64,000 bases of DNA. Source: Lamellibrachia columna. Its lineage: Eukaryota; Annelida; Polychaeta; Sabellida; Siboglinidae. Positions within the stretch are counted from its first letter, which is position 1; each line of letters opens with the position of its first letter. Below the pieces are notes generated by a model. It did not search any database. It was given only the letters and a program-made list of their open reading frames with translations, and was not told where the DNA came from. Location of the stretch: assembly GCA_963662155.1 (NCBI GenBank), contig OY759263.1, positions 13,405,515 to 13,469,514 of the forward strand. The letters are read 5' to 3'. This document shows positions 32,449 through 41,868 of this stretch, piece by piece. The position numbers and the translations under genes were made by a program.

Positions 32449-34287
32449 TAACAAGATTTAACAAGATTTGCCATCCAAGCCAAAGGCCCAGATAGCAAGT
32501 GGACAAGGAAGCCATTGGCTTATCGAGAGTCCAACAATGTTCACCTACTTATAACCCGCCCTCCTGATATATGTGTCAACCTTGTTTTTAAACATATTCA
32601 CGCTGCTAGCAGTTACACAATCTGTAGACAGTTTGTTCCATTCATTTATTGTCCTCTGTGAGAACGAGTGCTTCCTGATGTCCAATCTACATTGATCCTT
32701 TACTAATTTTACCTCATGTCCTCTAGTTCTGCTATCCTTCTTGAGTGAGAAAAACATATTTCTATCAATATTTTCATACCCATTCAATATCTTAAAAACT
32801 TCAATCTGATCTCCTCTTAACCTCCTTGTCTCTAGAGTTGTTAAACCACATTCTTTCAGGCGTTCTTCATAACTAAGGTCTCTAAGTTCTGGAATCATTT
32901 TAGTTGCTCTCCTTTGTATGCGTTCAAGCGTATCTATATCCTTCTTACGATATGGTCTCCATGCTTGTATACAGTATTCTAAATGAGGTCTAACTATTGC
33001 TTTATAAAGAGGTATAATTAACTTTTTTCCCATATATGTTATGTTTCTTCTAATCAATCCAAGAATTTGATTACCCTTTGAAGCTGCAATACCACACTGC
33101 TCTGAAACTTTCATATCAGCGCTTATTGTAACTCCTAAGTCCTTTTCTTTTACAGTAGTACCAAGAACAGTAGCTCCCATTTTATAGTTTACATTCAAGT
33201 TCCCATGTCCTGTATGTAGGCATTTACATTTCCCAAAATTGAACAGCATCTGCCATTTCTCAGACCATTTCACTAATCTGTCTAGATCGTTTTGTAAATG
33301 TTGTTTATCACCATCAGTATTAACCTTTCTAAACAGTTTTGTGTCGTCCGCAAATTTCAGTACGTTACTTGTTATACTCTCGTCCAAGTCATTGATATAA
33401 ATTAAGAATAATATAGGTCCTAATACTGATCCTTGAGGTACCCCACTCAAAACCGATTTCCAATTTGAAACTTCGCCATCTACTACAACTCGTTGTCTTC
33501 TGTCAGTCAGCCATTTTTCTATCCAGTCAGTTATGCTATCCCCGATACCATGGGCTTTTAATTTAAGTAGCAATCTTTGATGTGGCACTTTGTCAAAAGC
33601 TTTCTGAAAATCTAAGTAGATAATATCTACTGGCGATCCCATGTCTATCCACTTAGTGATTTCTTCCAAAAAACATAACATATTTGTTAAGCATGATCTC
33701 GCTTTAAGGAATCCATGTTGAGATGAATTTAATAATTTATGCTTAACGAGGAAGTCCACCATATGGTCTTTAATTAACCTTTCTAATAATTTACAAATCA
33801 CTGACGTTAAACTCACTGGTCTGTAATTCTCTGACTTATTTCTCGAACCCTTTTTAAATAATGGTATGATGTTTGCTTCTTTCCATTCAAACGGAACAAC
33901 TCCCTCTTTTAATGACAAGTTGAATACTCTTGCAAGTGGTATACTGATTTGATCTACTGTTTCCATTAGTAATTTAGGAGGAATCCCATCCACTCCCGGT
34001 GATTTGTTATCCTTCATTGCCTTTATTTTCCTAGCTACCAATTCTGGAGTTACAACTAACGGTCCTAAATAGTCAGATTTAGCCCCCTGAAATTTAGCAT
34101 CAGCAACTGGTAATGAACTAATATCTTCTTTTGTAAACACTGAACTGAAGTAACCATTTAGGTCTTCCGCCATTAAAAACCCCTGTGATATTATATTTCC
34201 AGCACTGTCTTCTAGAGGTCCAACCTTGTCTTGTACGTTTTGTTTACTCCTGACATATGCATAAAAACTCTTGCTGTCAGTTTTTAT
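32449..34287 (-). mobile_element. CR1/jockey-type LINE copy B inserted in the right arm
   Basis: The 3' tail aaatcttgtt (twice on the minus strand) lies at 32449-32470 and the 5' truncation point at about 34287. Comparison with the uninterrupted left arm gives both borders and a tiny target duplication (gtt, about 3 bp). The insertion is therefore younger than the arm duplication. Confidence 0.88.
32545..34173 (-). CDS. LINE reverse transcriptase, 5'-truncated but open (542 codons)
   Basis: Open frame for the RT part of a CR1/jockey-clade non-LTR retrotransposon. It contains the NKSPGVDGIPPKLL block (fingers), [25 protein letters not shown] with a catalytic Asp, GVPQGSVLGP, and LKFADDTKLF with the catalytic Asp pair. 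A C-terminal region ending in YIRRAGYK follows. The frame is still open upstream of the first ATG (KTDSKSFYAYVRSK), so the ATG at 34173 is not a natural start; endonuclease and ORF1 are lost by truncation. It differs from copy A at only a few residues (for example K/Q in WIEKWL, M/K in ITYMGK). No stop or frameshift, but not expected to be autonomous. Confidence 0.9.
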   Translation of the reverse strand: MAEDLNGYFSSVFTKEDISSLPVADAKFQGAKSDYLGPLVVTPELVARKIKAMKDNKSPGVDGIPPKLLMETVDQISIPLARVFNLSLKEGVVPFEWKEANIIPLFKKGSRNKSENYRPVSLTSVICKLLERLIKDHMVDFLVKHKLLNSSQHGFLKARSCLTNMLCFLEEITKWIDMGSPVDIIYLDFQKAFDKVPHQRLLLKLKAHGIGDSITDWIEKWLTDRRQRVVVDGEVSNWKSVLSGVPQGSVLGPILFLIYINDLDESITSNVLKFADDTKLFRKVNTDGDKQHLQNDLDRLVKWSEKWQMLFNFGKCKCLHTGHGNLNVNYKMGATVLGTTVKEKDLGVTISADMKVSEQCGIAASKGNQILGLIRRNITYMGKKLIIPLYKAIVRPHLEYCIQAWRPYRKKDIDTLERIQRRATKMIPELRDLSYEERLKECGLTTLETRRLRGDQIEVFKILNGYENIDRNMFFSLKKDSRTRGHEVKLVKDQCRLDIRKHSFSQRTINEWNKLSTDCVTASSVNMFKNKVDTYIRRAGYK

Positions 34288-34620
34288 GTTGACGCTGTTT
34301 ACAACATCGGTTCAAATATAGGGTAGCGTCGCACCGCATCGACTCGAATATAGGGTAGCGTGGGACAAAATAGGGTAATTCGGGGTAAAATAGGTCCGAT
34401 CTCTCTTAGAGGACCGGAAAGGCTGCGCGCGCGCGACCGGAAAGGTATACCTCGATCATCGACCAGTCGCTAGGAGACGCTACAGTCGCTAGGATGCGAG
34501 ACGGTCGCTAAGAGGCGCTCCTTACCCAGAAGGCTGCGCGCGCAACCGGAAGCGGAAGTGATTCGTGCGTACGTGGCCCATAATGACTATTGAAAACTAA
34601 GTCCCTACTACTTACGTACA

Positions 34621-35089
34621 TCGCCTGCATGCTAAGAATGATCTAGTTCGTTATCTTGGGTGCATTCAGTATGTTGAAATCGTTGACGTAGTGTGTGAAA
34701 AAGTGGTAGCCATTTTAGTTGAGGTTCCTATTGTGGTGTAAGAGGGTCACACACGAGGCTTGACGCACACCTGTGAGCGTTTGCAATATTATAATTGATT
34801 TATTTGCATGTCTTTCCCGCATATCACCCAGAACCGGCCCATTTTACGCCACTATTATAATCATATTAACCTATTGTATGTATTTACTTATGTTGTCTCA
34901 GATTCCCGTGGTCCTCACTATCCTAGGGATTTTTTTTGTAATGGCGGACGGAACCTAAATGTGGTATATGGCCAATATATTCCATAGTGGTGTCCCCATG
35001 ACAGTGGCTGGGTACTGGCAGACTGATCTTAGATTATGGTATATGACCAACATAATTCACCATGCATAGTGTAATACAACTACGTTGTA
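34621..35089. other. Non-coding right flank of the foldback element
   Basis: A partially repeated phrase (tggtatatggccaa / tggtatatgaccaa) occurs near 34961 and 35037. No gene supported. Confidence 0.5.
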
Positions 35090-35320
35090 ATAATAGTAAT
35101 ATAACTGCAGTGCTAATATCGTAATATAATACAATTACAGTGATGACATCGCAGTAGTAATACTATTCCCAGTAGTCAAATGTAGGCCAACCCAGAAATA
35201 AGGCATTTGACCGAACCTCCAGAAATAGGGGTGTGGCAAGATATCAAACTATTGATGCATCGTAACAGTCAATATAACGATGGACCATTGTTGATAATAA
35301 ATTAAACAATCGACAGATAT
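35090..35320 (+). repeat. Dispersed repeat, copy 2 (partner at 23161-23375)
   Basis: Same order of blocks as copy 1 but without the (AT)n array; here the left part reads straight through agtgctaatatcgtaatata. This shows the array at 23080-23160 is an expansion inside an older repeat. Confidence 0.85.
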
Positions 35321-35702
35321 AAGTTTTGACAAACCTTTGCCACTCAATTTACCCACTTTTTCCTTTTTTGTCCGACATATAGAAAAACACGACGTAAGTA
35401 AGTCAATGTAGGTAACAACCTTTGTGGTTTTTAATGAGTGATTTTTTCCGAGCACTTTCACATCGGATACGTTAGTAAAGTTAATGTTTTAGGTCGGGCT
35501 GTGTCGAAATTGCGTGTATCAGCTTTGGGTTCGTTTTCCTGAAAAAAGAGGTATGCCATTTTCATCAAAGCATGTGTGTTAATAGAGGATCACATTAATG
35601 TACTGTGAAATGTTAAAGAAATCATAGGACAACATTTCCAGGAATCCTAAAAAAACGTTATAATGGCAGCATATTGGAAAAAGTGTGGTTTCACCATTAA
35701 CG

Positions 35703-35885
35703 CAGTGGCGTATATTTGGGTGGGAGGAGGCACTGGGCCATGGCCTCCTTTGGCTTAAATGTGTGATTGTTTCGTATGTAACCTGTTGTGCCACTTCATG
35801 ATAGAATGCTAATGCTAAACTAATGGGTGACTAAGCTTGCCCCTACACTGGCCTCACCCTTTGCGAGATCCTAGGTACGCCACTG
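35703..35885. mobile_element. Small inverted-repeat element with hAT-like ends
   Basis: cagtggcgta (35703-35712) and tacgccactg (35876-35885) are perfect complements bounding 183 bp without coding capacity. CAGTGGCGTA-type ends are common on non-autonomous hAT elements. The 8-bp flanks (cattaacg / catggaca) do not form a clean duplication, which lowers confidence. Confidence 0.5.
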
Positions 35886-36424
35886 CATGGACATGTGTAT
35901 AGTTTGTATAATTATATATGAAGCAATAGTGTGAATTGCTTTCCCCATGTTTTCCTTTTGTTGCAACCGAACTACAATCAGATGGACATGTTGGTACACC
36001 TGGCTATCTAAATATTATATTTTTTGAGCTGTGTGGCTAAATGGAGTGGGTAGAATGCAATCCGCTCACACAGCCCCCCCCCCATGTCAGCCGAGTCCAT
36101 TCGTTGGTGTAGCTTAAGGGGCTACACCCATAAAGTACGCCACGACATTGTTGAGACCTGCCAACCACTTGTCACGCTTCGTAATGCTGCCCAATAGGAT
36201 TATTGGTGTCACAGACACCAGTGCTGTTTGGGGAATGCAATGAATGTCTATGTCGTTCTCACCAAGCCACTCCAATTCAAAATCACCCATGTACACAAAT
36301 GCGTTCTCGGTGACGTTATTTCCAAGGGCCAGGCGTTGTTATGAAACAAGCTGGTACTTTGTAGAGCTTTCTGCTGATGCATAGTAGAGTCCGCATTCCT
36401 TTTCCAATGGAATTCATAATTCAA

Positions 36425-36560
36425 ATATCCCTCAAATCTGGCATAGCAATCAATGCTATCAAGCCGATATCAATCAATGCTATCAGGCTGATATCAATCA
36501 ATGCTATCAGGCTGATATCAATCAATGCTATCAGGCTGATACCAATTAATGCTTCAGTCT
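36425..36560 (+). repeat. 24-bp tandem repeat, about 4-5 units
   Basis: Unit atcaatcaatgctatcaggc followed by tgat. The 5' and 3' units are diverged. Confidence 0.85.
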
Positions 36561-36870
36561 TTCAGACACCCACACCCCATGTAACGTTCAGTAACGCATA
36601 CCCAGACACCCCCACCCTCTGAGCGTGACGTACATTAAGGATGACCACCTAATAGCTGAATAGCGCGAGCACTGTCGCTCCTTTATCCGCTACGGTCACA
36701 GACATAAATTGCACACCCGTTAGTAATACAAGACCGCTGAGCCCTTATCGGTTGACACATGATACAGCGATGCAGGCATGGGCCAGTAACATTCATGCTG
36801 CTGCACGGCAAGAACCCACTGGAGGCAGAGTGTTTACATTGTACAGCACCCAGTCTTCATCATAATAATG

Positions 36871-37281
36871 TGCTGCCTAGTTCAACAACCCCGTAAGTCC
36901 ATATTTGCAATAAGGGAAAAAAACGCATTCAAAGTTTGAACAGTATATTCCACGGTTAACGTGCTTCGTATATCAAAAAACAAACACATGTGCATTTTGC
37001 AGGTTATAGATACCCAGTACCCAAAATTCTGTAAACATGGCTTTCCTTTCATCTTCAGAAATATTTCCATAGTTGCATGTCGTGGTGGGTCGGTTAAGAG
37101 ACTGTTCACCCAGTGTATTTTTCAATTCAGAGCACCCAGTAAAACGAGTATAACAGGACTTAGGTGTATGAAATCATTTATATTAGTATGTGGCAGTACA
37201 TATAGATAGTAGCGACACCTGTTGATCAAATAAATATAAATTTCCAACCAATGGACTTAGGGGTTGTTGAACTAGGCAGCA
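36871..37281. mobile_element. Candidate miniature inverted-repeat element, 411 bp
   Basis: 36871-36901 (tgctgcctagttcaacaacc, then ccgtaagtcca) is the reverse complement of 37252-37281 with one base missing. The interior has no convincing gene. Target duplication is not clear. Confidence 0.5.
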
Positions 37282-37317
37282 CAATTATATTCATATATAG
37301 TACTAATAAGAGATTAT

Positions 37318-37425
<108 letters not shown>

Positions 37426-38040
37426 TTATACCCTGCTGATGTTTAATGGCAGAACCCTGAGCTCGTTTGCTACAGGAACACACAAAGAGTGATTGTTGGT
37501 AAAGGTCATTTAATAATTGTACCAAAATAAAATAATATGAATCAATGAAAAGTAGCTTGGCAGCTAGCACAAACATACTCATCAAGAACAATACAATAAA
37601 ATACAATACATGTATATCAAATGAGATATCGCTTAGTTGCCAATACAAAGTTGCTCATTGAGAAACAATTATTAAATGACAGAAGTAGAAGTAGCAAAGG
37701 TGGGGCGGTCCTTTGTCCCACCAGGCCTCCAGTAATAGAGGCCCAACCCCCACCCCAGGGCTTCTGCCAAAGTATACAACTGAATAGGTAGCGCGTAACA
37801 TATTCTCGTAATGAGTAGTGACCTGACACATACATGTGTCTTACAAACATATTTGGTGTGATCGAATAATACACAAATGACAAACGAACGGTATTAACCC
37901 CGTTATTTATAAGATGGTTGTCAGTCATACTGCACCAACCTTCCAATATCTGGTTAACCTGGACCTGTGCTAATCACTACCAAAACTGTAAAAAAAAAAG
38001 GAATGATAAAAGGGCCAGGGTGGTATCAGTCGTGCTCCCA
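37426..38040. other. Non-coding stretch
   Basis: No gene, RNA or repeat recognised. 37690-37760 is C- and G-rich with cccacc runs. Confidence 0.5.
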
Positions 38041-38360
38041 AAGGCCATGCTGCACATGATGGATGCCAGTCATGCTGCAACATCCACCGCCTACAGCAAT
38101 AGCAAGGTAAGATGTACAATTATACAACTAATCATGGGAAAGGAAAATTGTTTCAATAGGCAAAGCAGACATGCTGCTGCACACGATGGGCGCCAGTCAT
38201 ACTGTAATGTCCATCGCCTACAGCAACAGCCCAGACATAACTGCTGTATGTATGTATGAGATTCTTTGCAATATTTGCAGAACTAGGCATATTTTCTGCA
38301 TATGATGGATGCCAGTCATGCTGCAACTCCCATCATAGACAGAAATGCACCTGCCCATTC
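38040..38360 (-). repeat. Three ~60-bp repeats at the 3' end of the retroelement
   Basis: gatggatgccagtcatgctg near 38058 and 38303, and the variant gatgggcgccagtcatactg near 38184, the first two followed by catc-cc-c-tacagcaa-type sequence. They may correspond to the split direct repeats of Ngaro-type elements (inference). Confidence 0.6.
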
Positions 38361-39273
38361 ACGGTCTGTTCATCTGTAGCATAGGAATACGAATATAACG
38401 CCTGAAAGCTGTAGATTTCCATCTGCCCATTAATTGAATATGGGTTTCACTCATTCCCATATCAGCTGCTGTGGTAGCGGCACCGATTCTAAAACTGTGT
38501 GCCTTATATTTAGTTGGATCCAAGCCAGCCCACTGTAAAGCTTTACCGAGGTATTGACAAAAGTAATTTCGGGTTACAGGGGATGCATTAGCAAATGCGA
38601 ATAGTGGTCCTTTAAATGGGCCTCGAACTTTCAAGAATCGAGACAGAGCTTGTACTGGACAGTATCCATCATTAGTCCGTGAAATGGATAATGTGACTAG
38701 TCGCCCAGAAGTGTTGTGTTTAAAGTGCGACATGATTAATACAATGCCTGTGTTAGAAATGGTCACGTCGCCTAACTGTACGATGGATTCACCCCTTCAG
38801 CGAGAATGAACGGTTATTTCCCCTATTCGCAGAAATGCATGAAACGCTAATAAAAACATGCTTTGCAACATATTACGCAAATAGGCAGACGAAACAATAA
38901 ATTGTGTTGCATCGACAATTTTGTGAAGGATAGAAGGGCTAATTGGGAGACGTGTGTCGGGTTTACCTGACAACTTCTGGGCTCCAGCTAGTAATTTTTT
39001 GATAACAAAAAGCTGAGTTGGATCAGCTTTACCTGCTAATTTATGAATGTATGACAGCGCAGACATATATGTCATCAAAGTCGCTGGGGCATAATGCCTA
39101 GAGTATAGACTGGCTATAAAGGCCGCCAAAACACATACTGAAGCAGGAAAAAATGGATAGGTTGGAAAATGCAACTTACTAAAGTCTGCATAAGTTAAAA
39201 TTGTCCGTCTATATGCCTGTTTCGTACTGTCTGATATGGCTGCATTGAGAAGATGGGTCATCACTGGTGCCAA
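38359..39273 (-). pseudogene. Tyrosine recombinase of the retroelement (one in-frame stop)
   Basis: The enzyme would integrate the circular cDNA by site-specific recombination. The N-terminal SAM-like part includes STKQAYRRTILTYADF and YMSALSYIHKL. The catalytic part includes FLRIGEIT (first Arg), HSFRIG (His-x-x-Arg) and GRWKSTAFRRYIR (with the nucleophile Tyr), so all signature residues are present. The frame is broken by one TGA at 38797-38799 just after EITVHSR and continues in the same frame to 38359. The start is uncertain: the first true ATG is at about 39261, overlapping the end of RNase H. Only one base change separates it from an open frame. Confidence 0.85.
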
Positions 39274-41012
39274 GGCAGCAATGTCGCTGGCATTTTTGTT
39301 GGCTGCAGTTGAAGCCAGGGCGCCATCTGTCGTGCTGCACCCTCCTGAAATCGCGAAAGTTTGTCAGCAATGACATTGGTCTTCCCTGGAATATGCTTGG
39401 ATTTAAAATAAACGTAAAATTTCAGCGCTGTGACCACCAAACGTCTGACTAAACGCATCAGATGAGGATTCTTAGCCGACTGCTTGTTGATAACATCTAC
39501 AACGGCTTTATTGTCAGTGAGAAACAAGACAGAATGGTTAGCCATATATCTTCCCCACAGCTCCAAAGCGGCTACAATGGGATATAGTTCCAAAACGGCA
39601 ATGTTGTAACGCTGCCAGATTTGTGGAAATCTGCCATTAAACCACCGGGAACCAAATACTGCAGCAAATCCCTGTGTTGAAGCAGCATCTGTGTACAGCT
39701 TAATTGCATCAGATGAAATCCAATTACTGTTTATGATCATAGTTACGCCATTGAAAGAGGAGATGAAGTAGTGCCATGCGGCTAAGTCTGCCCGTGCTTC
39801 GGCATTCAACCTGATGTGGTGACCCGGTCTAGAAATGATCATAGTTACGCCATTGAAAGAGGAGATGAATTAGTGCCATGCGGCTAAGTCTGCCCGAGCT
39901 TCGGCATTCAACCTGATGTGGTGACCCTGTCTAGAAATGCCAATAGTCAAATTGATGAGGCGACGGAGAAAGGCTCTTCCAGGTGAGATGACTCTGCAGG
40001 CAAAATTGAGCAGGCCAATGACTGACTGTAATTGCTGGAGTGTAACAGAACGACATTTATATATGTCAGCAATGGATGACTGCAGCTTCTGTACCTTATC
40101 ACTAGGGAGGCGGGCCTCCCATTTGACAGTGTCCAGTTCAATACCATGCACGGTGATGAGTGTAGATGGAAAGCAGGTTTTCTCTTGTTTTATTGGAATA
40201 GAAAGTTCTTCAGCAAGTGTAATGAATTGATTGAGATCCTGCAAACAACTTACTGAATTAGGAGGGCCAATGAAGATGAAATCATCTAAAATGTGTGACA
40301 CGGCCACAGCCCCTCTGTTCTGTAGTACCCACTGCATAGCACAAGTCAACCTTTCGAAGATCTGGCATGATTCCGCACACCCCATTGGTAAACAGCGATC
40401 ATAGAAAAAGCGAGTCTCCCAAGTGAAACCAAATAAATGGTAGTATGATGGGTGGATGGGAATGATGCGAAAGGCATCCTCAATGTCGGCCTTGCCTATT
40501 ACAGCGCCGCGACCAAATTGAGACAATAGACTTATAACATGATCTAAAGTTTCATAACGAACTGTGGTGAATTCCTTTGGGATGTGTTCGTTAATGGAAT
40601 TTCCCTCTGGATACGACAGGTCATGTATAATGCGAAACGTGTTAGGCTCTTTCTTGGGAACAACACCCAGCGGTGATGACTGGTAATTGTCAAATGGAGG
40701 TGAAAGGAATGGACCAGCAATACGTCCCAGCGAGAGCTCTTTGGACAGTTTCTTTTCTACTACTTCCTTATGTTGTAGGACTGAAGAGTGATTATTGGCA
40801 AAAGAAAGAGATGGGGTGCCAAAATAATGAATCTTAAATCCATTGATGAACCCATCTACGAGAAAGTTTGATTCTGCCTGATCATAACCCATTAGAGCCT
40901 GTTTCAAACGCTCAGGGTTTACTGGTGTGGGGAGGGATGTGCTTACGGCACAGGCTGGGGTAACTGGCACTTGGTGCAGACATGCTTGAATTTGCACTGC
41001 GTAGCAGTACAT
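39261..41012 (-). pseudogene. Reverse transcriptase-RNase H polyprotein (one in-frame stop)
   Basis: RT motifs: SPLGVVPKKEPNTFRIIHDL, GKADIEDAFRIIPI with a catalytic Asp, LPMGCAESC, and the active box HILDDFIFIG (LDD instead of the more usual YxDD, as is typical of DIRS/Ngaro RTs). The connection is followed by RNase H with LYTDAAS (Asp), VLELYPIVAALELW (Glu), LFLTDNKAVV (Asp) and IPGKTNVIADKLSR (Asp), so the acidic residues are in place. A 102-bp direct duplication (39735 and 39837) repeats HIRLNAEARADLAAWH. One copy carries TAA (about 39868-39870) that splits the frame. The N-terminus overlaps the gag C-terminus in another frame. Confidence 0.88.
39735..39938 (-). repeat. 102-bp in-frame tandem duplication inside RT-RNase H
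   Basis: gatcatagttacgccattga starts at 39735, and again at 39837. The two copies differ at a few bases, one of which makes the stop codon. Confidence 0.9.
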
Positions 41013-41868
41013 TTGTTACCACGCTGGTATGCCCAGCAGTAACCTGCAGGAAAGGGCTGAATGTGATGGGCTGGCTTGTGTGATAAAGTGGCTGGAGCAC
41101 GAGCGGACTCCCCCTGGACTTGCTTGACATATATACATTTAAAAAACAAGTCCCACCGGGGCTGATCCCAGGGGAAGCTTTCCGGGTATGAGTGCCGAAA
41201 GTTGCGGAATTGCTCGTCATATTAACGCCATGCAAACATCAGGCCCGTCTGGGCAATATCCCGGACAACCTCACAGTATTTAAACATGCCGGGGGATGAC
41301 TGGGGGAATCGCTGAGTATAGACAGCTCCAAATACCAAGAAGGCAGATGTCCACTGGTCGATAGTGGAAATCTACCTTCTCTTACCCGGCTGGGGCATCA
41401 TCGAAATTACCTGATGGGAGGACCCGGTAGACACAGACAATTGCTGGGGCTGTACATTGTGAACTAATTCATAAAAATCCACATATTCATTTGCCCATAT
41501 CTTCCCCTTTATTCTCTCCGACAAATCTGCACCCAAAGCTGTGGAATGTAATGGAAGAGTTTTAGGTAGCGGAGCCTCACCCACGTCACCTTGCAGCAGG
41601 GAGTTGATTGCTCCAGCAGGATGTGGCTGTGGCACGACGGGAATTTCTACCGGTAACACCGGAACTGGCACAGCAGGAACAGCAACCGGCAAAGGCGCGA
41701 CAACACGGTCTTCGCGAAGATGTCTCAACACTTCTCGCGTGACGATTGCCACCATCTCCGCAGTGCTGGCCCCGGCAGTCGGCTGCAAGCCCTCAGACGT
41801 GACGACAGGGTGGTCGACCTCATCCGGTCGGCCTGCGGCAGCGCTGACTTGGCGAAGGCGTCGGGCTT
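40943..41868 (-). pseudogene. Gag-like protein of the retroelement (two in-frame stops)
   Basis: One frame on the minus strand gives VEVDHPVVTSEGLQPTAG, GKIWANEYVDFYELVHNVQP, a stop at 41372-41374, ISTIDQWTSAFLVFGAVYTQ, MFKYCEVVRDIAQTG, MFAWR with a second stop near 41222, YDEQFRNFRHSYP and FPWDQPRWDLFFK. It ends in a zinc-finger-like motif CWAYQRGNKCTATQCKFKHVC (C-x8-C-x5-C-x3-H). This order matches gag-like proteins of Ngaro/DIRS elements, which package RNA. Upstream the same frame runs without a stop into the minisatellite as VPKTTKTPQARRLRQ, so no natural start codon could be fixed. Confidence 0.8.

Larger units (their letters stand above)
26549..34620. mobile_element. Foldback-type element, about 8 kb, with long inverted arms
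   Basis: The left arm (about 26549-27996) is the reverse complement of the right arm (about 31403-34620) apart from a LINE inserted in the right arm at about 32449-34287. Outer ends read gtaagtagtagggacttag on the left and its complement on the right, with tacgta at each edge. Each arm carries an outer GC-rich stretch (gcgcgcgc, cctagcgac repeats), a middle region and an inner array of about 35-bp tandem repeats. Long arms built partly from tandem repeats are the hallmark of foldback (FB/Galileo-like) elements. No transposase is visible inside. Flanking target duplications are not obvious. Confidence 0.7.
31403..34620 (-). repeat. Right inverted arm of the foldback element (with LINE insertion)
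   Basis: Reverse complement of 26549-27996. The arm is interrupted once, by LINE copy B, between gctatca (to 32445) and gttgacgctg (from 34288). Without the LINE it is about 1.38 kb, shorter than the left arm because it lacks one ~85-bp duplication. Confidence 0.85.
38040..41868 (-). mobile_element. Ngaro/DIRS-like tyrosine-recombinase retroelement
   Basis: Minus-strand order gag, RT-RNase H, tyrosine recombinase, the plan of Ngaro/DIRS elements. I see no methyltransferase domain, which favours Ngaro over DIRS1/PAT. The left side (3' end of the element) holds three related ~60-bp repeats with gatggatgccagtcatgctg. The right side passes without a visible terminal repeat straight into the 24-bp minisatellite. 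Several in-frame stops and a small duplication make it inactive, but the reading frames are otherwise well kept, so it is fairly young. Confidence 0.85.
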
